64,000 nt of DNA, taken from NCBI GenBank assembly GCA_030762935.1, contig CM060883.1, forward strand, positions 29,506,501 through 29,570,500, in the 5' to 3' direction. Both the position numbers and the translations under genes were made by a program. Position 1 is the first letter of the stretch, and every line of letters starts with the position of its first letter. The stretch comes from Hymenopus coronatus. Taxonomy: Eukaryota > Arthropoda > Insecta > Mantodea > Hymenopodidae. Positions 10,705 through 22,443 of this stretch are shown here, one piece after another. The notes beneath the pieces are model-generated. The model was given only the letters and a program-made list of their open reading frames with translations, did not search any database and was not told where the DNA came from.

Positions 10705-11255
10705 AAAAAGGCAAAGTCAATTTTGTCAGCTAACAAAATTATGGTATTTTCTGGGATGCACAGGAAGTAATTTTTATTGATTATTTGGAAAAGGGTAAAA
10801 ATATCACTGGTGACTATTACGCAAGCTTACTGCAACATTTGAGTGATGAGATGAAAAGAAAAATACCTCATTTGGCACAAAAAAAAAACTTGTTTCATCT
10901 CGACAATGCTCCGGTCCATCGTTCAGTCATTGCAATGGAAAAAATGTGCGAATTAAAGTTGGAATTGCTTGAACATCCACCCTATTCGCCAGATCTAGCA
11001 TCCAGTGACTACTACCTGTTCCCAAACCTCAAAAAATGTTTTGGAGGACGAAGATTTCACAGCAACAAGGTGGTCATTGATGCGGTAATCAGCTAATTTG
11101 AGGACCTTGATAAATCGCACTACAGAAATGGTTTAATTAAATTAGCACACTGATATGACAACTGTATTATCCTTTCTGGAGATTGTGTTGAGAAATAAAG
11201 CAATTTTTTTTTAAATGCTGTTTTCATTGAGAGGCCCGGGACTTATCATCCGACC
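10705..11255 (+). pseudogene. Mariner transposase remnant, second subfamily, copy 2
   Basis: The C-terminal part of the same subfamily as the 8.6 kb remnant. It has KAKSILSANKIMV, then after a frameshift GDYYASLLQHLS, the second catalytic motif FHLDNAPVHRS and the third YSPDLASSDYYLFPNLKK. Thirty-four residues separate the two Asp, as in mariner. A stop at 11094 and loss of everything upstream of the first catalytic Asp make it dead. The 3' terminus GAGGCCCGGGACTTATCAT is next to a TA at 11256. Confidence 0.9.
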
Positions 11256-11838
11256 TAAGGGTCTTCAACTAGGTGAACTCCAACTCCAGAGTACCAACAA
11301 TTCGGACTCATGAAAATGATTATTTTAATTCAAATGTTAATATATTATATAAATCTAATGCGCAGAACGTGTCACGGTTTATCAGCAGTTAGCTGTCTTC
11401 GTGTTGTGTATGATTTCCTTACAGGTGTTATTCTCTTATCTCGTCAGTTAGTCAGTCACTAAGTTATTTCCTTTAACTCCTAAGTGGATGCAGGACATCG
11501 TTACGATGTTTCCGTAATCGGATCTGAATTTCTAGTTCATGAATTCGCCGCTATGCGCCTTGGTGACGAGGGATCAGCTCAGCCGCCCACACATGGAACT
11601 GTAGGACGAAATCATGACTTCGGACACAAAAATGGCGGCATTATGCTCAGGAATCTTCTGTTTTCAAGATATGGGGTTCTTTTGAATACAAATATACATT
11701 ACACGAAACCACTGGATTTACTTCTCTTCCAATGGAAGCCCATGCTAAGGAATTTTATCACGGAAATGCCTAGTAACAAATTCATTCTTAAACAGCGTAT
11801 TTTTGTGTGCGACACATGCATGAACATTTAATCATGTA
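11256..11838. other. Unassigned sequence with a 115-codon open frame
   Basis: An open frame runs 11484-11831 on the plus strand (starts MDAGHRYDVSVIG). I recognise no domain, signal peptide or repeat in it. Given its mobile-element surroundings it may be chance or part of the transposon remnant that follows. No promoter or splice evidence is visible. Confidence 0.3.
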
Positions 11839-11839
11839 G

Positions 11840-12195
11840 ACAGGCGTGTAGACAATTTTGGCAGCAATTTCCTGGATATCCATTTCCGGATGCTTGGTTA
11901 ATAAATTTAGAACAGTGGGATCGCTAAACGCTAAACCAACGTAGTGAAAACATGTTCTAACGCAGGGACAGCTAGATGAAATTGGTGCTGCATTCGAATG
12001 CTCACCTAAGAAGTTCTCTCAACTGTATTGCTCAGCAAGTAGGTGTTCACAAATCTCTGTGCATACAACCTACTAAACTTTTAAAACTGAAACCCTACTG
12101 TGTGACTGTAGTGCAGAAATTATGAGCATTATGCAAGAAGATTTTATGCCTGTGAATAGTGATTTCATTCGACGATGTCAAGAACACTTTCGTGC
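11840..12195 (+). pseudogene. IS630/Tc1-like transposase remnant
   Basis: Broken frames spell the N-terminal helix-turn-helix region of a transposase family common in insects: QQFPGYPFP, then LDEIGAAFECSPKK, then QQVGVHKSLCIQPTKLLKLK followed by PYCVTVVQKL. The order and spacing fit the DNA-binding part. The catalytic DDE half is not recognisable. There are several frameshifts and stops. The family assignment comes from remembered motif patterns and would need a profile search. Confidence 0.6.
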
Positions 12196-12433
12196 AGATG
12201 CAAGGTTAGTACTCAGTACATATATGTTACTAACACTTGTGAGTAAGTAACGTGTTAGTTACAAAACGGAAATTCCCGTAGTAGACTGTGTGCGAAGCAT
12301 GCATTCGCGCGATCCGCGACCTTGGCGTAAAACAAAGGCACTGTATTACGCATAATATTCATGTTTAAGCTACTCTTCTATCAACATCATGTTATTCATA
12401 AGCTTTTACATTCACTAAAATGAAGCAGTGTTC
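12196..12433. other. Unassigned sequence
   Basis: Nothing recognised. Confidence 0.3.
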
Positions 12434-12962
12434 CTTTCTCCACTTGGAATATCTCGAAAACGATTAACTCTATAAAAAAGTGCATGACATAAATAGTGTT
12501 TTATGAAATGTACATTTATTGTGTAGTAATTCTTTGTCTATCTCTTATGGTTTACCAGTAATGCAAAAGTCATCCAGACTGAAGAGAACTTCAGAGGCTA
12601 TTCCTAGAAAATTCAAGAAATACATTTCGTTTGTCATGAAAAATCGTTATTGAAATTTTTAAGAAAATCAAAAATGTTGAAAATGTTTCTATTTAAAGGG
12701 TAGTTGGTGTGGGGGACTTTCTTGAAAATCTTCCCATCCTTGGAAGATACTTAACTTAAATACCAAATTTTGTATTTAGTCAACTTTACGTTTTTGAGCT
12801 AAGTGCCCACAAACACACACGGATATGTTTCTAAAAATACGTTTGAGGGCGTCTCAAAACATGTATTTTCCCGTGAAATCTCGGTATTGAATTTTTGGGT
12901 GGAGCACTATACTTTCTCTATCCACTATTCACATTGTACATACGTGCTAGTGAAAATAAAAG
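12434..12962 (-). mobile_element. HTR repeat, hairpin half
   Basis: From GGAATATCTCGAAAACG to a decayed hairpin (CACTATTCACATTGTACATA). It lacks the T-rich end. The GT tract is reduced to CACACACACGG. Confidence 0.75.
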
Positions 12963-13012
12963 TGTAATATAGTCATTTCTGCTAAGGTTTATCACGATTA
13001 AAAGGAAGAAAA

Positions 13013-13241
13013 CAAAATCTGGCGTGTTCCTTATACATGATTTTCTCTAAGTATTCTGTAACAAGCTACTCTTATAAAAGCTGAATATTCCGTCTACTTC
13101 ACCTAATCGAGATAAACATTAGCAATCTGCCAATTTGCTTTATTATGAATTTCAATGTAATAGAAGGAGAATAAGGGATAGCGAGAGGCAACTTTTCTAA
13201 AAATTGGTCGCTAAGGAATGGAAAGAAGTAAAATAAAAGAA
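13013..13241 (-). mobile_element. HTR repeat, T-rich-end fragment (old)
   Basis: Recognisable by AATCTGGCGTGTTCC, ATGATTTTCTCTAAG and AATCGAGATAAACATTAGC. Clearly diverged. Confidence 0.6.
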
Positions 13242-13437
13242 AATCTGATGTGTTCCATTCACATGACTTTCTTTACGTTTCTGCAACAAATTATTGTTAA
13301 AAAACTTATTCTTCTATTTACTTCATGTCAATCGAGAAAAAATTAGCAGAAATAGTCTTATTACTTGCTTCCTTGTAAGTTGAAGCGAAATAAGGGAGTA
13401 ACATAGGATAAACTAATAGTCAAAAGCTGGTTGCCAA
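13242..13437 (-). mobile_element. HTR repeat, T-rich-end fragment
   Basis: Begins AAATCTGATGTGTTCCATTC and breaks in the middle of AAAGCTGGTTGCCAAG, where it joins an oppositely oriented copy. Confidence 0.8.
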
Positions 13438-14163
13438 GTGTGTCTGTCTGTGTGTGTCTGTGGGCAGCATAGCTCAAAAACGAAAAGACCGTTAAATACC
13501 AAACTTGGTATTTAAGTGCAGTATCTTCCAAGGATGCGACACGAAGATTTTCAAGAAAATCCCCCAACCCCAACTACCCTTCAGATGGAAAAAATTTCGA
13601 AAATTTTTATTTTCTAAAAATGGCTCTAACGATTTTGATTAAAATATCATATATTAAAGATATATACTTGACAAATAATATATATACTTGAATTTTCTGG
13701 GAATAGGCTCTGAAGACTACTTTATTCTGGATGAATTTTACGGAATTTTGAGTAACTGGTAAACCGTACGAGATAGACAAAAACTTACCACACAAAAAAT
13801 GTAGAGCACATTAAAACACACAATTTATGTTATGTACTTCTTTTCGTGGAGTTGATCGTTTTTAGATATCCCTTGTTTTTTGTTTCAGCCTTAAAAAACT
13901 TATACTTTTCTCATACAGGAATTTGTCAACTCCTGTCCATACAAACAAAGGAACTTCAGTCACATAGCAACCATCTTTTGCTATCACTTGAACCTATGCT
14001 ACTCCCTTGTTTCGCTTCTACTTACAGGGAAGCAAGTAATAAGACTTTCTGTTAATTTTTTCTCACTTAGCATGAAATAAATAGAAACATAAACTTTTTA
14101 ACAACAATATTGTTGCAGAGATATAGAGAAAGTCATGTGAATGGATTACATTAGATTTTTTTA
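13438..14163 (+). mobile_element. HTR repeat, hairpin end missing
   Basis: Starts in the GT tract (TGTGTCTGTCTGTGTG) and ends GATATAGAGAAAGTCATGTG. With the preceding fragment it forms an inverted junction, probably from deletion between two opposite copies. Confidence 0.8.
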
Positions 14164-14335
14164 AACCGTTTCCGAGATATTTCTTGCCATTGGCTTTAAT
14201 TTAAAGCCACATAAACTTTACTCAAAAGGGAGGTCATCTTTCATTTCTCTTTTGTTTTACTCCTTGCCGCGCAAAGCGAACCGAATTTCAATTTTTCACA
14301 TAGCAACCTACTTTTTAAATGAGGAGGGTAAGCCG
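14164..14335 (+). mobile_element. HTR repeat, internal fragment
   Basis: Matches the HTR segment with CCGTTTCCGAGATATTTCTTG and CACATAGCAACC only. Confidence 0.6.
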
Positions 14336-14621
14336 ACTATATACAATTAAAATTTCTTTCGAATTTGATACTATCCAATAAATTTATTCACCTATACTTA
14401 AATGCAATCACTATACAATAAACTGCATCCCTTAAACATTGATATATTTCATATGAATATTAACATTTTTGCAATATCCTGCGATTATTTATTACCAATG
14501 GTAGATAGATTTGGTGTATATATGAATCAATGTTACCAAATTTCTATTTTTTGTGTTTATGTTGTGTTATTTTTTTATGTTCTGCTATGATTTATATTGT
14601 AATTAATTTTGTGATGGATAG
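14336..14621. other. Unassigned AT-rich sequence
   Basis: No recognised feature. The short open frame 14402-14590 looks like chance. Confidence 0.3.
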
Positions 14622-14850
14622 GTAGGGTCAGACTGAAAAATTCAATGCCATAGCCGGGATTTGAACCACGGTTCTCTCAGCCTCCAGTCGGTTACTCTTC
14701 CATGTAAACATGCCGGCATAGCATTGAATTTCTCAACTAACTCGCATGTTTCCCTGTAAACCACAAGATGCCCTCAAATTATTTTGAGATGACAACCCCA
14801 ACGGCAACTTACAATGTTGTAAGCACTTTAAGTCCCAGGATTCATAGTAT
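14622..14850 (-). mobile_element. tRNA-derived SINE family H, copy 1
   Basis: The minus strand carries a B-box-like GTGGTTCAAATCCCGGCTA and the GCCATTGAATTTTTCAG block. The second copy at 62.76 kb has a better tRNA-like head. Shared blocks beyond the head include TCAACTAACTCGCATGTTTC. Confidence 0.75.
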
Positions 14851-14888
14851 AGCCAATTATAATGGTCAAGGATATTGGTTTAATTGTT

Positions 14889-15782
14889 TTTACTTTCTCT
14901 ACATGTACTATGTACATAGTGTATAGAGAAGATACTGTATTGTACCCAAAATTTTGATACCGAGATTTCACCGGAAATACATGTTTTGGGCCCCCCTGAA
15001 TCCAAAACAAGCATTTTTAGAAAAATGTGCGTGTGTGTGCGCCTGTCTGTGTGTATGTATGTGTGTGTGTCTGTCTGTCTGTGGGCAGCATAGCTCAAAA
15101 ACGAAAAAGCCGTTAAATACCAAATTTGATATCTAAGTTTGGTATCTTCCAAGGATGGACACGAAGATTTTGAAGAAAATTACTCCACCCCCAACTACCC
15201 TTTACATGGAACTTTTTTCGAAAATCTTGCTTTTCTCAAAAATGGCTCTAACGATTTTGATTAAAATATTGTATATTAAAGATATTTACCTGACAAATAA
15301 AATGTATATCTTGAATTTTCTGCGAATAGCCTCTGAAGACTACATTATTCTGGACGAATTTTACGGAATGTTGCATTAACTGCTAAACCGTAAGAGATTG
15401 ATAAAAACTTACCACACAAAAAATGTAGAGCACATTAAAACACACAATTTATGTTATATACATTTTTTTCGTGGAGTTGGTTGTTTTTGAGATAATTCCT
15501 TCTTTTTTTCTGGTTTTTCAGCTTTGAAAATCTCATACAGGAGTTTGTTAATTTCTATCCATACAAACAAAGGAACTGCAGCCACATAGCAAGCAGCTTT
15601 TGACTACCACCTTAAACTATGGTACTCCCTTATTTCGCTTCTACTTACAAGTAAAGAGGTAATAAGACTATTTTGGCTAATTTTTTCTCAATTAGCATGA
15701 AGTAAGTAGAAGCATAAGCTTTTTAGCATTAATTTGTTACAGAGATGTGGAGAAAGTCATGTGAATGGAACGTATCAGATTT
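14889..15782 (+). mobile_element. HTR repeat, full-length reference copy
   Basis: A good complete copy of about 890 bp. Order: ACTTTCTCTA, palindrome ACTATGTACATAGT, inverse TAGAGAAG, ATTCACCGG-type block, imperfect GT tract (about 15027-15082), CAAGGATGGACACGAAG, TGCGAATAGCCTCTGAAG, CATACAAACAAAGGAAC, and the end GTGGAGAAAGTCATGTGAAT then CAGATTT. No target duplication is seen. The layout (hairpin terminus, short inverted subterminal repeats, internal microsatellite, no coding capacity) is that described for non-autonomous Helentron-like elements. It could instead be an unusual MITE. Confidence 0.85.
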
Positions 15783-16386
15783 GATTTGTAATCAAAATGA
15801 TACTATAAATTTTAAGTGAACATTGTAATTGTGGCAGCCTGCATTGTTCACATTATAGATAGACAAATGCATGATTAAGATATGTACATACCTTAGAAGC
15901 TTGTTCAGCAACTCTGGCCGCACTAATAAACTTGAAGGCTGCACACTGGAATTAATGCAATATGAAGTAGATGGACAATATAGAGTAAGGTTTCGCGCGA
16001 GAGTTATCTACGTGTTGGTCCTGTAGATGTCGAGTCGAACACTGCAAAACTGCACTTAAACAAGAGCAATACACTCTTCCGGCTAGCGTCTTTGTTTCAA
16101 TAATCGGTTAGTGAACTTTAACCTCTGACCCTGTTCTTTGTGTACTTTCTAATGTAACAAATAGATATTTAACTGTCCTTATCGTTTTAATGTGTCCTAA
16201 TTTCTCTTAACGTCTGTCCTCTTTTGGAAAAAAAAAACACACACACACACAGCAACAATTATTGCCAAATGTTTAATGAGGATTTGGCAACTAAAGGGGA
16301 ATGAGGGGAATGAAATTAGCAATTCATATTCGAAAGTTATGAACTTCTTTGAAATGTATAATGAAATAGGACATTTCTGCAAATAT
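15783..16386. other. Unassigned sequence
   Basis: No gene or known repeat seen. A short CA run lies at about 16239-16251. Short open frames are not convincing. Confidence 0.35.
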
Positions 16387-17228
16387 ATATAAAATCCTGT
16401 GTTCCATTCACATGACTTTCTCTACATCTCTACAATAAATTATTGTTAAAAAACTTATTCTTCTATTTAATTAATGCTAATCGAGAAAAAAATAGAATAA
16501 ACAGTCTTATTACTGGCTTCCTTGTACGTAGAACGGAAATAAGAGAGTACCATATCAGCGAGCTGACTTCTCACCCGGAGGTCCCGGGTTCGATTCCCGG
16601 CTGGAGCGGGGAATTTTTCTATGGCCAGATTTATTCCCTATCCCCCACAGAGTCTGGAAGTATGTATGTGAGAGTGAATGTGTGTGTATTTGAGAAAAAT
16701 AAAATGATTTAAACCAACGTAAAGAACCTACAGACAACAAGTTGTTTCAAATGCAAAGCTCCCGATATGACCTTAGATGTTAAAGGGGGCTATATAAATG
16801 AAAAAATGAAAAAAAAAAAAAAAGTACCATAGGCTAAATCGTTAGTCAAATCTTTAAAAAGCTGGTTGCTATGTGATTGAAGTCAGGAATATTTTAAAGC
16901 TGAAAACAGTAATCTGGAATATCGCAGAAACGGTCAGCTCTATATAAAAATAAAACAAACAGAAAAAAGTATATGATATAAATGATGTGTTTTAACTAGA
17001 TCTACATTTTTTGTGCAATAAATTTTGTCCGTCTCTTACGATTTTCCAGTTATGCAAAATTCAAGATATGCATTTATTTTTTATGTAAAAAGCTTTAATG
17101 TATAATATTTTAATCAAAATCTTTAGAGCCATTTTTGAGAAAATAAAATATTTCGAAAATGTTTCAACGTAAAGGGTAATTTGGAGTGGGGGATTTTCTT
17201 GAACATTTTCGTATCACATCATTGGGAT
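16387..17228 (-). mobile_element. HTR repeat split by a SINE
   Basis: The HTR end (TGTGTTCCATTCACATGAC) runs to 16554, is interrupted by SINE B, and resumes at 16823 through AAAGCTGGTTGCTATGTG down to the GGAGTGGGGGATTTTC block. The hairpin end is missing. Confidence 0.8.
16555..16822 (+). mobile_element. tRNA-derived SINE family B, copy 1 (5' truncated)
   Basis: It begins TCAGCGAGCTGACTTCTCAC. The B box GTCCCGGGTTCGATTCCCGG is intact. A body with GGGAATTTTTCT and an A-rich tail follows. The target duplication AGTACCATA (16546-16554 and 16823-16831) is exact and lies inside an HTR copy. Confidence 0.9.
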
Positions 17229-17249
17229 CATTGAGAGATACTTAACTTA

Positions 17250-17945
17250 AATAAACATTAACAGAAATGGTCTTATTACTTGCTTCCTTGTAGACAGAAG
17301 GGAAATTATAGAATACACCATGTAGGCTAGCAATAGTCAAATATTTTATGATGAAATTCATTTCTCTTTGCTCGGCCAGGAATAAAAGAAAAAAGAAAAA
17401 GGAATGAGGACGTCCCATTTGAGAAAAGGATAAGTACCTATTTCTAAACTTAAACCCATAAATATCTGGGAAATGGTTAACTCCACAAAAAAGAGGGAAA
17501 ATGTGCTTTAACATGTGCTGCCTCTTTTGTGTGGTATGCTTTTTTGTCTTTCTTTTACGATTTACCACTTATACAAAAGTCATCCAAGGCCTACTCCTAA
17601 AAATTCAAGATATTCATTTCATTTGCCATAAAAAATATCTTAAATCCTAACACAGTATTTTAATTTCAAGCGTTTAAAACCATTATTGAGAAAATCAACA
17701 TTTTCGAAACTTTTTTCTTGTAAAGATTAGTTTGGGGTGAAGGAATTTTCTTGAAAACCTTCGTGTTGTATCCTTAGAAGATGATGAACTTAAATATCAA
17801 GTTTGATACTTGATAGACTTTTCGTTTTTAGTTATGTTAACAAATTGACACACGTGCGAGCGCAACTTTTTATAAAAATGTCTTTTTTCTTTTTACTCGG
17901 GATTCTTCTAAACATATATTTCCCGTGAAATCTGCATATTGAATT
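17250..17945 (-). mobile_element. HTR repeat, diverged
   Basis: Runs from AAACATTAACAGAAATGGTC to the ATATTTCCCGTGAAATCTGC block. Both termini have decayed. Confidence 0.7.
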
Positions 17946-18044
17946 AACAAGGTATCTTGGTAGGTAGAGCAGGTACTACAGTCCTCAAAAAATTGATACA
18001 AATGTTTACAGGAAATAAAAAGGTTTGAGGCCTCTGAATAAATA

Positions 18045-18872
18045 AAACTTTATACTTTCCTATGATAGAGGACGTATACTCTACTCTACTCAAAATTCGA
18101 TACTAAAATTTCACCAGAAATACACGTTTTGAGATTAATTGACTCCTTAATAAAATTTTAAAAAAAGGTTGGCGCGCGCCAGTGTTTGTTAACAGGATAA
18201 CTAAGAACTAAAGTTCCGTTAAACATCAAACTTTATATTCAAGTTCAGCATCTTTCAATGCGTCACGAAAATTTTCTATGTACTCCCCTCCACCAAATAC
18301 CCATTACATGGACAAATGTTCGAAAATTTTGATTTTCTCAAAAATGCTCTTACGATTTCGATTAAAATACCGTACTTAAAATATATTTACATGGCAAATA
18401 AAATGTATCTCTTAAATTTCTTGGGAATAGACTTTGACTTTCCTCGTCATTCTGAATTACTTTTGCATAATGGATAAACCACAAGAGTTAAACTATAGAA
18501 TAAACATAGGTCTCGTTAAAACAACAATTTATCACATATATTTCTTTCGTAGAGTTGAACATTTCTGAGCTAATCCTTATTATTGATTTCAGTTTTAAAA
18601 TACTTAATCATTATTCTTGCGGGAATTTCTAAACTCTTGGTCATGCAAAGAAATGGAATTCATCACATGGTATCCAGCTTTTAAAAGATTTGACTGTCGC
18701 TTTAGCCTAGTGTATCCCCTTATTTCCCTCCTACTTACAAGGAAGCAAGCAGTAAGACAATTTCTGCCAATGTTTATCTCAATTAGTGCGAAGTAGCTAG
18801 AAGAATAAGCTTATTAACAATAAATTGTTACAGAGATATAGAGAAAGTTATGTGAATGGAAGCACATCAGAT
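18045..18872 (+). mobile_element. HTR repeat, diverged near-full copy
   Basis: A degraded hairpin start is followed by ATTTCACCAGAAATACACG, TCAATGCGTCACGAAAAT and the end GATATAGAGAAAGTTATGTG. It ends in a long T run (18867-18885) and the next fragment starts directly after it. Confidence 0.75.
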
Positions 18873-18892
18873 TTTTTTTTTTTTTTTTAATT

Positions 18893-19000
18893 TTTGCTTT
18901 CTCTGCAAGCACTATGTACATTGTAGGTAGGGAGCTATTGTAATCTATTCAAAATTTCGACATCGATATTTCACCATAAACATAAGCCACCCCCAAAACG
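18893..19000 (+). mobile_element. HTR repeat, hairpin-end fragment
   Basis: Carries GCTTTCTCTGCAAGCACTAT and an imperfect hairpin, then stops. Confidence 0.65.
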
Positions 19001-19003
19001 AAA

Positions 19004-19832
19004 AAATCTGATGTGTTCCATTCACATGACTTTCTCTACTTCTGTGTAAAACATTATTGTTAATAAGCTTATTCTTCTATTTACTTCATACTAATCGAGA
19101 AAAACTTAGCAGAAATAGTCTCATTACTTGCTTCCTGGTAAGTAGAAGCGAAATATGGGTGTATCATACATTTAAGTGAAGTCAATAGCTGGTTACTAGG
19201 TGACTGAAGTTCCTTTGTTTGTATGGACACGAGTTGACAAATTCCTGTATGAGAAAAGCACAAGTTTTTAAACCTGAAACCAAAAACAATGAATAACTCA
19301 AAACCGATCAACTCCTTGAAAAAATGTATATAACATAAATTGTATGCTTTAATGTGCTGTACATTTTTTGTGTGGTAAGTTTTTGTCTATTTCTTACGGT
19401 TTAGCAGTTATGCAAAATTTCGTAAAATTCATCCAGAATAAAGTAGTCTTCAGAGGCGATTCCCAGAAAATTCAAGATTTACATATTTTAATCAAAATCA
19501 TTAGAGCCATTTTTGAGAAAATAAAAATTTTTGAAAAAAGTTCCATGTAAAGGGCAGTTGGGTGTGGGGGGATTTTCTTGAAAATCTTCGTGTCGCATCC
19601 TTTGAAGATACCAAACTTAAATACCAAGTTTGGTATTTAACGGTCTTTTCGTTTTTGAGCTATGCTGTCCACAGACACACGCACGCACACGGACCTTTTT
19701 CCAAAAATGATTTTTTTTTATTCAGGAGGACCCAAAACATGTATTTCCGGTGAAATCTCGGTATCGAATTTTTGGATGCATTACAATGCCTTCTCTATAC
19801 ACTATGAACATAGTACGTGTAGAGAAAGTAAA
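19004..19832 (-). mobile_element. HTR repeat, full length
   Basis: Starts AATCTGATGTGTTCCATTC and ends with the hairpin ACTATGAACATAGTACGTG then TAGAGAAAGTAAAAA. The GT tract is short (CACACGCACGCACACGG). Confidence 0.85.
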
Positions 19833-20490
19833 AACTCACATTTTTAGAAAAGGTCCGCGTGTGTAGAAGCGAAAAGTCGGTTTAATACAAAATTTCATAT
19901 TTAAAATCAACATCTTCCAAGGATGCAACACGAATGTTTTGAAGAAAATCCTGAACATCAAACAACCCTTTACATGGGAAAATGTTGGTAAATTTTTATT
20001 TTTTTCAAAAATGACTAACGATTTTTATTGTGGTCCCTATATTACATACAATTGCATGACAAATAATCTTTAATTTTGTGGGGATAGCCTCTGAAGTCCC
20101 CTTTATTTCTAATGACTTTTGCATAACCGCTAAACTGTAAGAGATGGACAAAAAATTAGTGCACAAAAATATAGATCTTTTTAAACACACAAATTTTGTG
20201 ATATACGTCTATACTAGAATTAACGATTTCCGAGATATTCCCTGTTATTGGTTTCAATTTTAAAATAGTGTTCTCATACAGGAATTCCTCATTTTTTTTA
20301 TAACGCTTTGTTTTACACCAGACCATGTAAAGAAAACCGATTTCAATTTTAATCACATGGCGACAGCTTTTATAAGATTTGTCTGTCCCTTTAGCCTAGT
20401 GCATTCCCTTTATTTTCCTCCTACTTACAAGGAACTAAGACCAGTTCAGCTAAGGTTTACTTCAACTAGGATGATTAGATAATAGAATAA
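19833..20490 (+). mobile_element. HTR repeat, hairpin end missing
   Basis: Starts at TTTTAGAAAAGGTCCGCG and ends in the GATTAGATAATAGAATAA zone. Many differences from the main family. Confidence 0.65.
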
Positions 20491-21381
20491 TTACACTCTC
20501 TATACATACTATGTACATAGTCTATAGAGGAAGTATTGTATTCCACCCAAAAATTCGATATCGAGATTTCATCGGAAATACATGTTTTAGGACCCCCTGA
20601 ATCCAAAAAAAGCATTTTCAGAAAAAGGTCCGTGTGTACCTATATGTGTGTCTGTGGACAGCATAGCCCCAAAACAAAAAGACCGTTAAATACCAAACTT
20701 CGTATTTAGGTTTAGTATCTTCCAAGGATGCGACACGAAGATTATCAAAAAAGTCCCCCCACCACAAACTACCCTTTTCATGGAAAACATTTCGAAAATT
20801 TTGATTTTCTTAAAACTGGCTCCAACGATTTTGATTAAAATCCCGTATATTAAAGCTATTTATGTCCGAAATAAAATGTATATCTCGAATTTTTTGGGAA
20901 TATCTTCTGAAGACCTCTTTATTCTGGATGAATTTTGCTGAATTTTGCTTAACTGCTAAACAGTAGAAATGGAAAAAAACGCACTTCACAAAAAATGTAC
21001 CTCATAACAAAACACACAATTTTTGTCCTTCACGTTTTTGTTGTGGAGGTAACCGTTTTCGAGATATTCCTTGTTATTGGTTTCAATTGTGAAGTACTTA
21101 AACTTTTCTCACACAGGAAGTGTCTGTTTTTCTTTTGTTCTACTCCTGGCCAAGCAAAGAAGTGATTTGCAATGACAATCGCATAACGATAGCTTTTAAA
21201 ACATTTTACAATCACTTTACTATAGTGTATTCCCTTATTCCCTTCTACTTATAAGGAACTAAGTAATAACATTCTGCTAACATTTATCTTGATTAGCATT
21301 GTGTACAAAGAAGAATAATCTTTTGTAGGAGTTTTGTAGAGCAGCTAGAGAAAGTCATGTGAGTGTAACATATCAGATTTT
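20491..21381 (+). mobile_element. HTR repeat, full length
   Basis: Starts at CTCTCTATACATACTATGTA and ends GCTAGAGAAAGTCATGTGAG. It directly follows the preceding truncated copy. The GT tract is reduced to TATATGTGTGTCTGTGG. Confidence 0.8.
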
Positions 21382-21595
21382 TTATTTAGGTAGTCCCAAA
21401 TCCTGTATTTCCAGTATATATTTTTATGTAAGTGCTAGAGGAAGCAATACATCATTGTGGGTAGAGAAAAGCATGTGAGTGAAATAATCAGAATTTGATA
21501 TGGAATAGTATATCATATACCGGGTACATGTGCATTTGCAAGGGCAGGGAAAGTCGTGTGATTGTGCAACATCGGATTTTCTTTCTCTAGCACAA
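21382..21595 (+). repeat. Decayed HTR terminal motifs, repeated
   Basis: Two further degenerate versions of the HTR 3' end follow the full copy: near 21460 (GTAGAGAAAAGCATGTGAGT) and near 21545 (GCAGGGAAAGTCGTGTGA then CATCGGATTTT). Confidence 0.5.
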
Positions 21596-21839
21596 GCAAC
21601 AAATTATACCTACTAAGGTTACAACAAAACTAGTAGATAAAGATAGAACGTTTTCGGAAGGGACCAATCCTAGTGAAGATATTGTAACTACGCGCCCGAA
21701 GATGTGCCCTCGGCAGAGAATGGTTGAGAGAAGACACCGGTCACCGGAACCAGGAGTGACGGCGCAAGAATGACAGGCTTCCTACAGTTTCCAGATTTAG
21801 ATGCCCCGGCAGTCGCACAGAAAATTCGGGGATACTCGC
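21596..21839. other. Unassigned sequence
   Basis: GC-richer than its surroundings after about 21690. It may be the distal body of the SINE-like element that follows. Confidence 0.3.
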
Positions 21840-22140
21840 CTCACCTAGAGAACGGTCGAAAGCCGGGAGGCGGTGAAGGTTCCATAAATAGCATCCTTTT
21901 TCTTGTCACGTTGTACCGAAACACCACCAAGGACAATTCCAAGACTGAGACAGACCAAACGGGGTGAGAGATAAATGAACTGATTAATGGAACGATATGC
22001 AGGGGCAGGACATTTGAAGAAACCATTTCTGCATCCATCTGATGACCCGTGAAAACCTCCCAAAGAATGGGGAGTCGCCAAGAATGGAAACCGGGACCTC
22101 CCGAATGCGATTCGCACACATTACAGCGGTGCAGCCTCGA
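21840..22140 (-). mobile_element. SINE-like element, family E
   Basis: Minus strand: a tRNA-like head with GCGAATCGCATTCGGGAGG and a B-box-like GGTCCCGGTTTCCATTC. A body follows with TTGGGAGGTTTTCACGGGTC. No sister copy is seen in this window, so its limits are uncertain. Confidence 0.55.
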
Positions 22141-22443
22141 TCAAGAGTCAAGTTAATAGCAACATGAGTTTACAAAGAACACCTACATGTATTTAACAGC
22201 GTCTAGACAACGCAGATAGCCAATATGAGTAATTACAATGAAGGCACCAGAACCTCCTAATGATGTAATTACAAAGTTGTCACTGTGCATGATGATCTAC
22301 TGAACTTCGTTACCGGTTTATTATCACCATTTAAGTTTCTTACTAAACTGATAACGCTTCTGGCTAGCATCAAAGGAGCTATGTTCTACTCCCGACTGGG
22401 TCATAAATTTTTCAGTGTTGGAAAAACTTCGTTTTCGCAAGAG
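22141..22443. other. Unassigned sequence
   Basis: No recognised gene, RNA or repeat. Confidence 0.35.

Noticed and set aside
22036..22060. CTGATGA followed by GAAAA as a hammerhead core
   Set aside because: The intervening bases cannot form a stem II and no closing stem is present.
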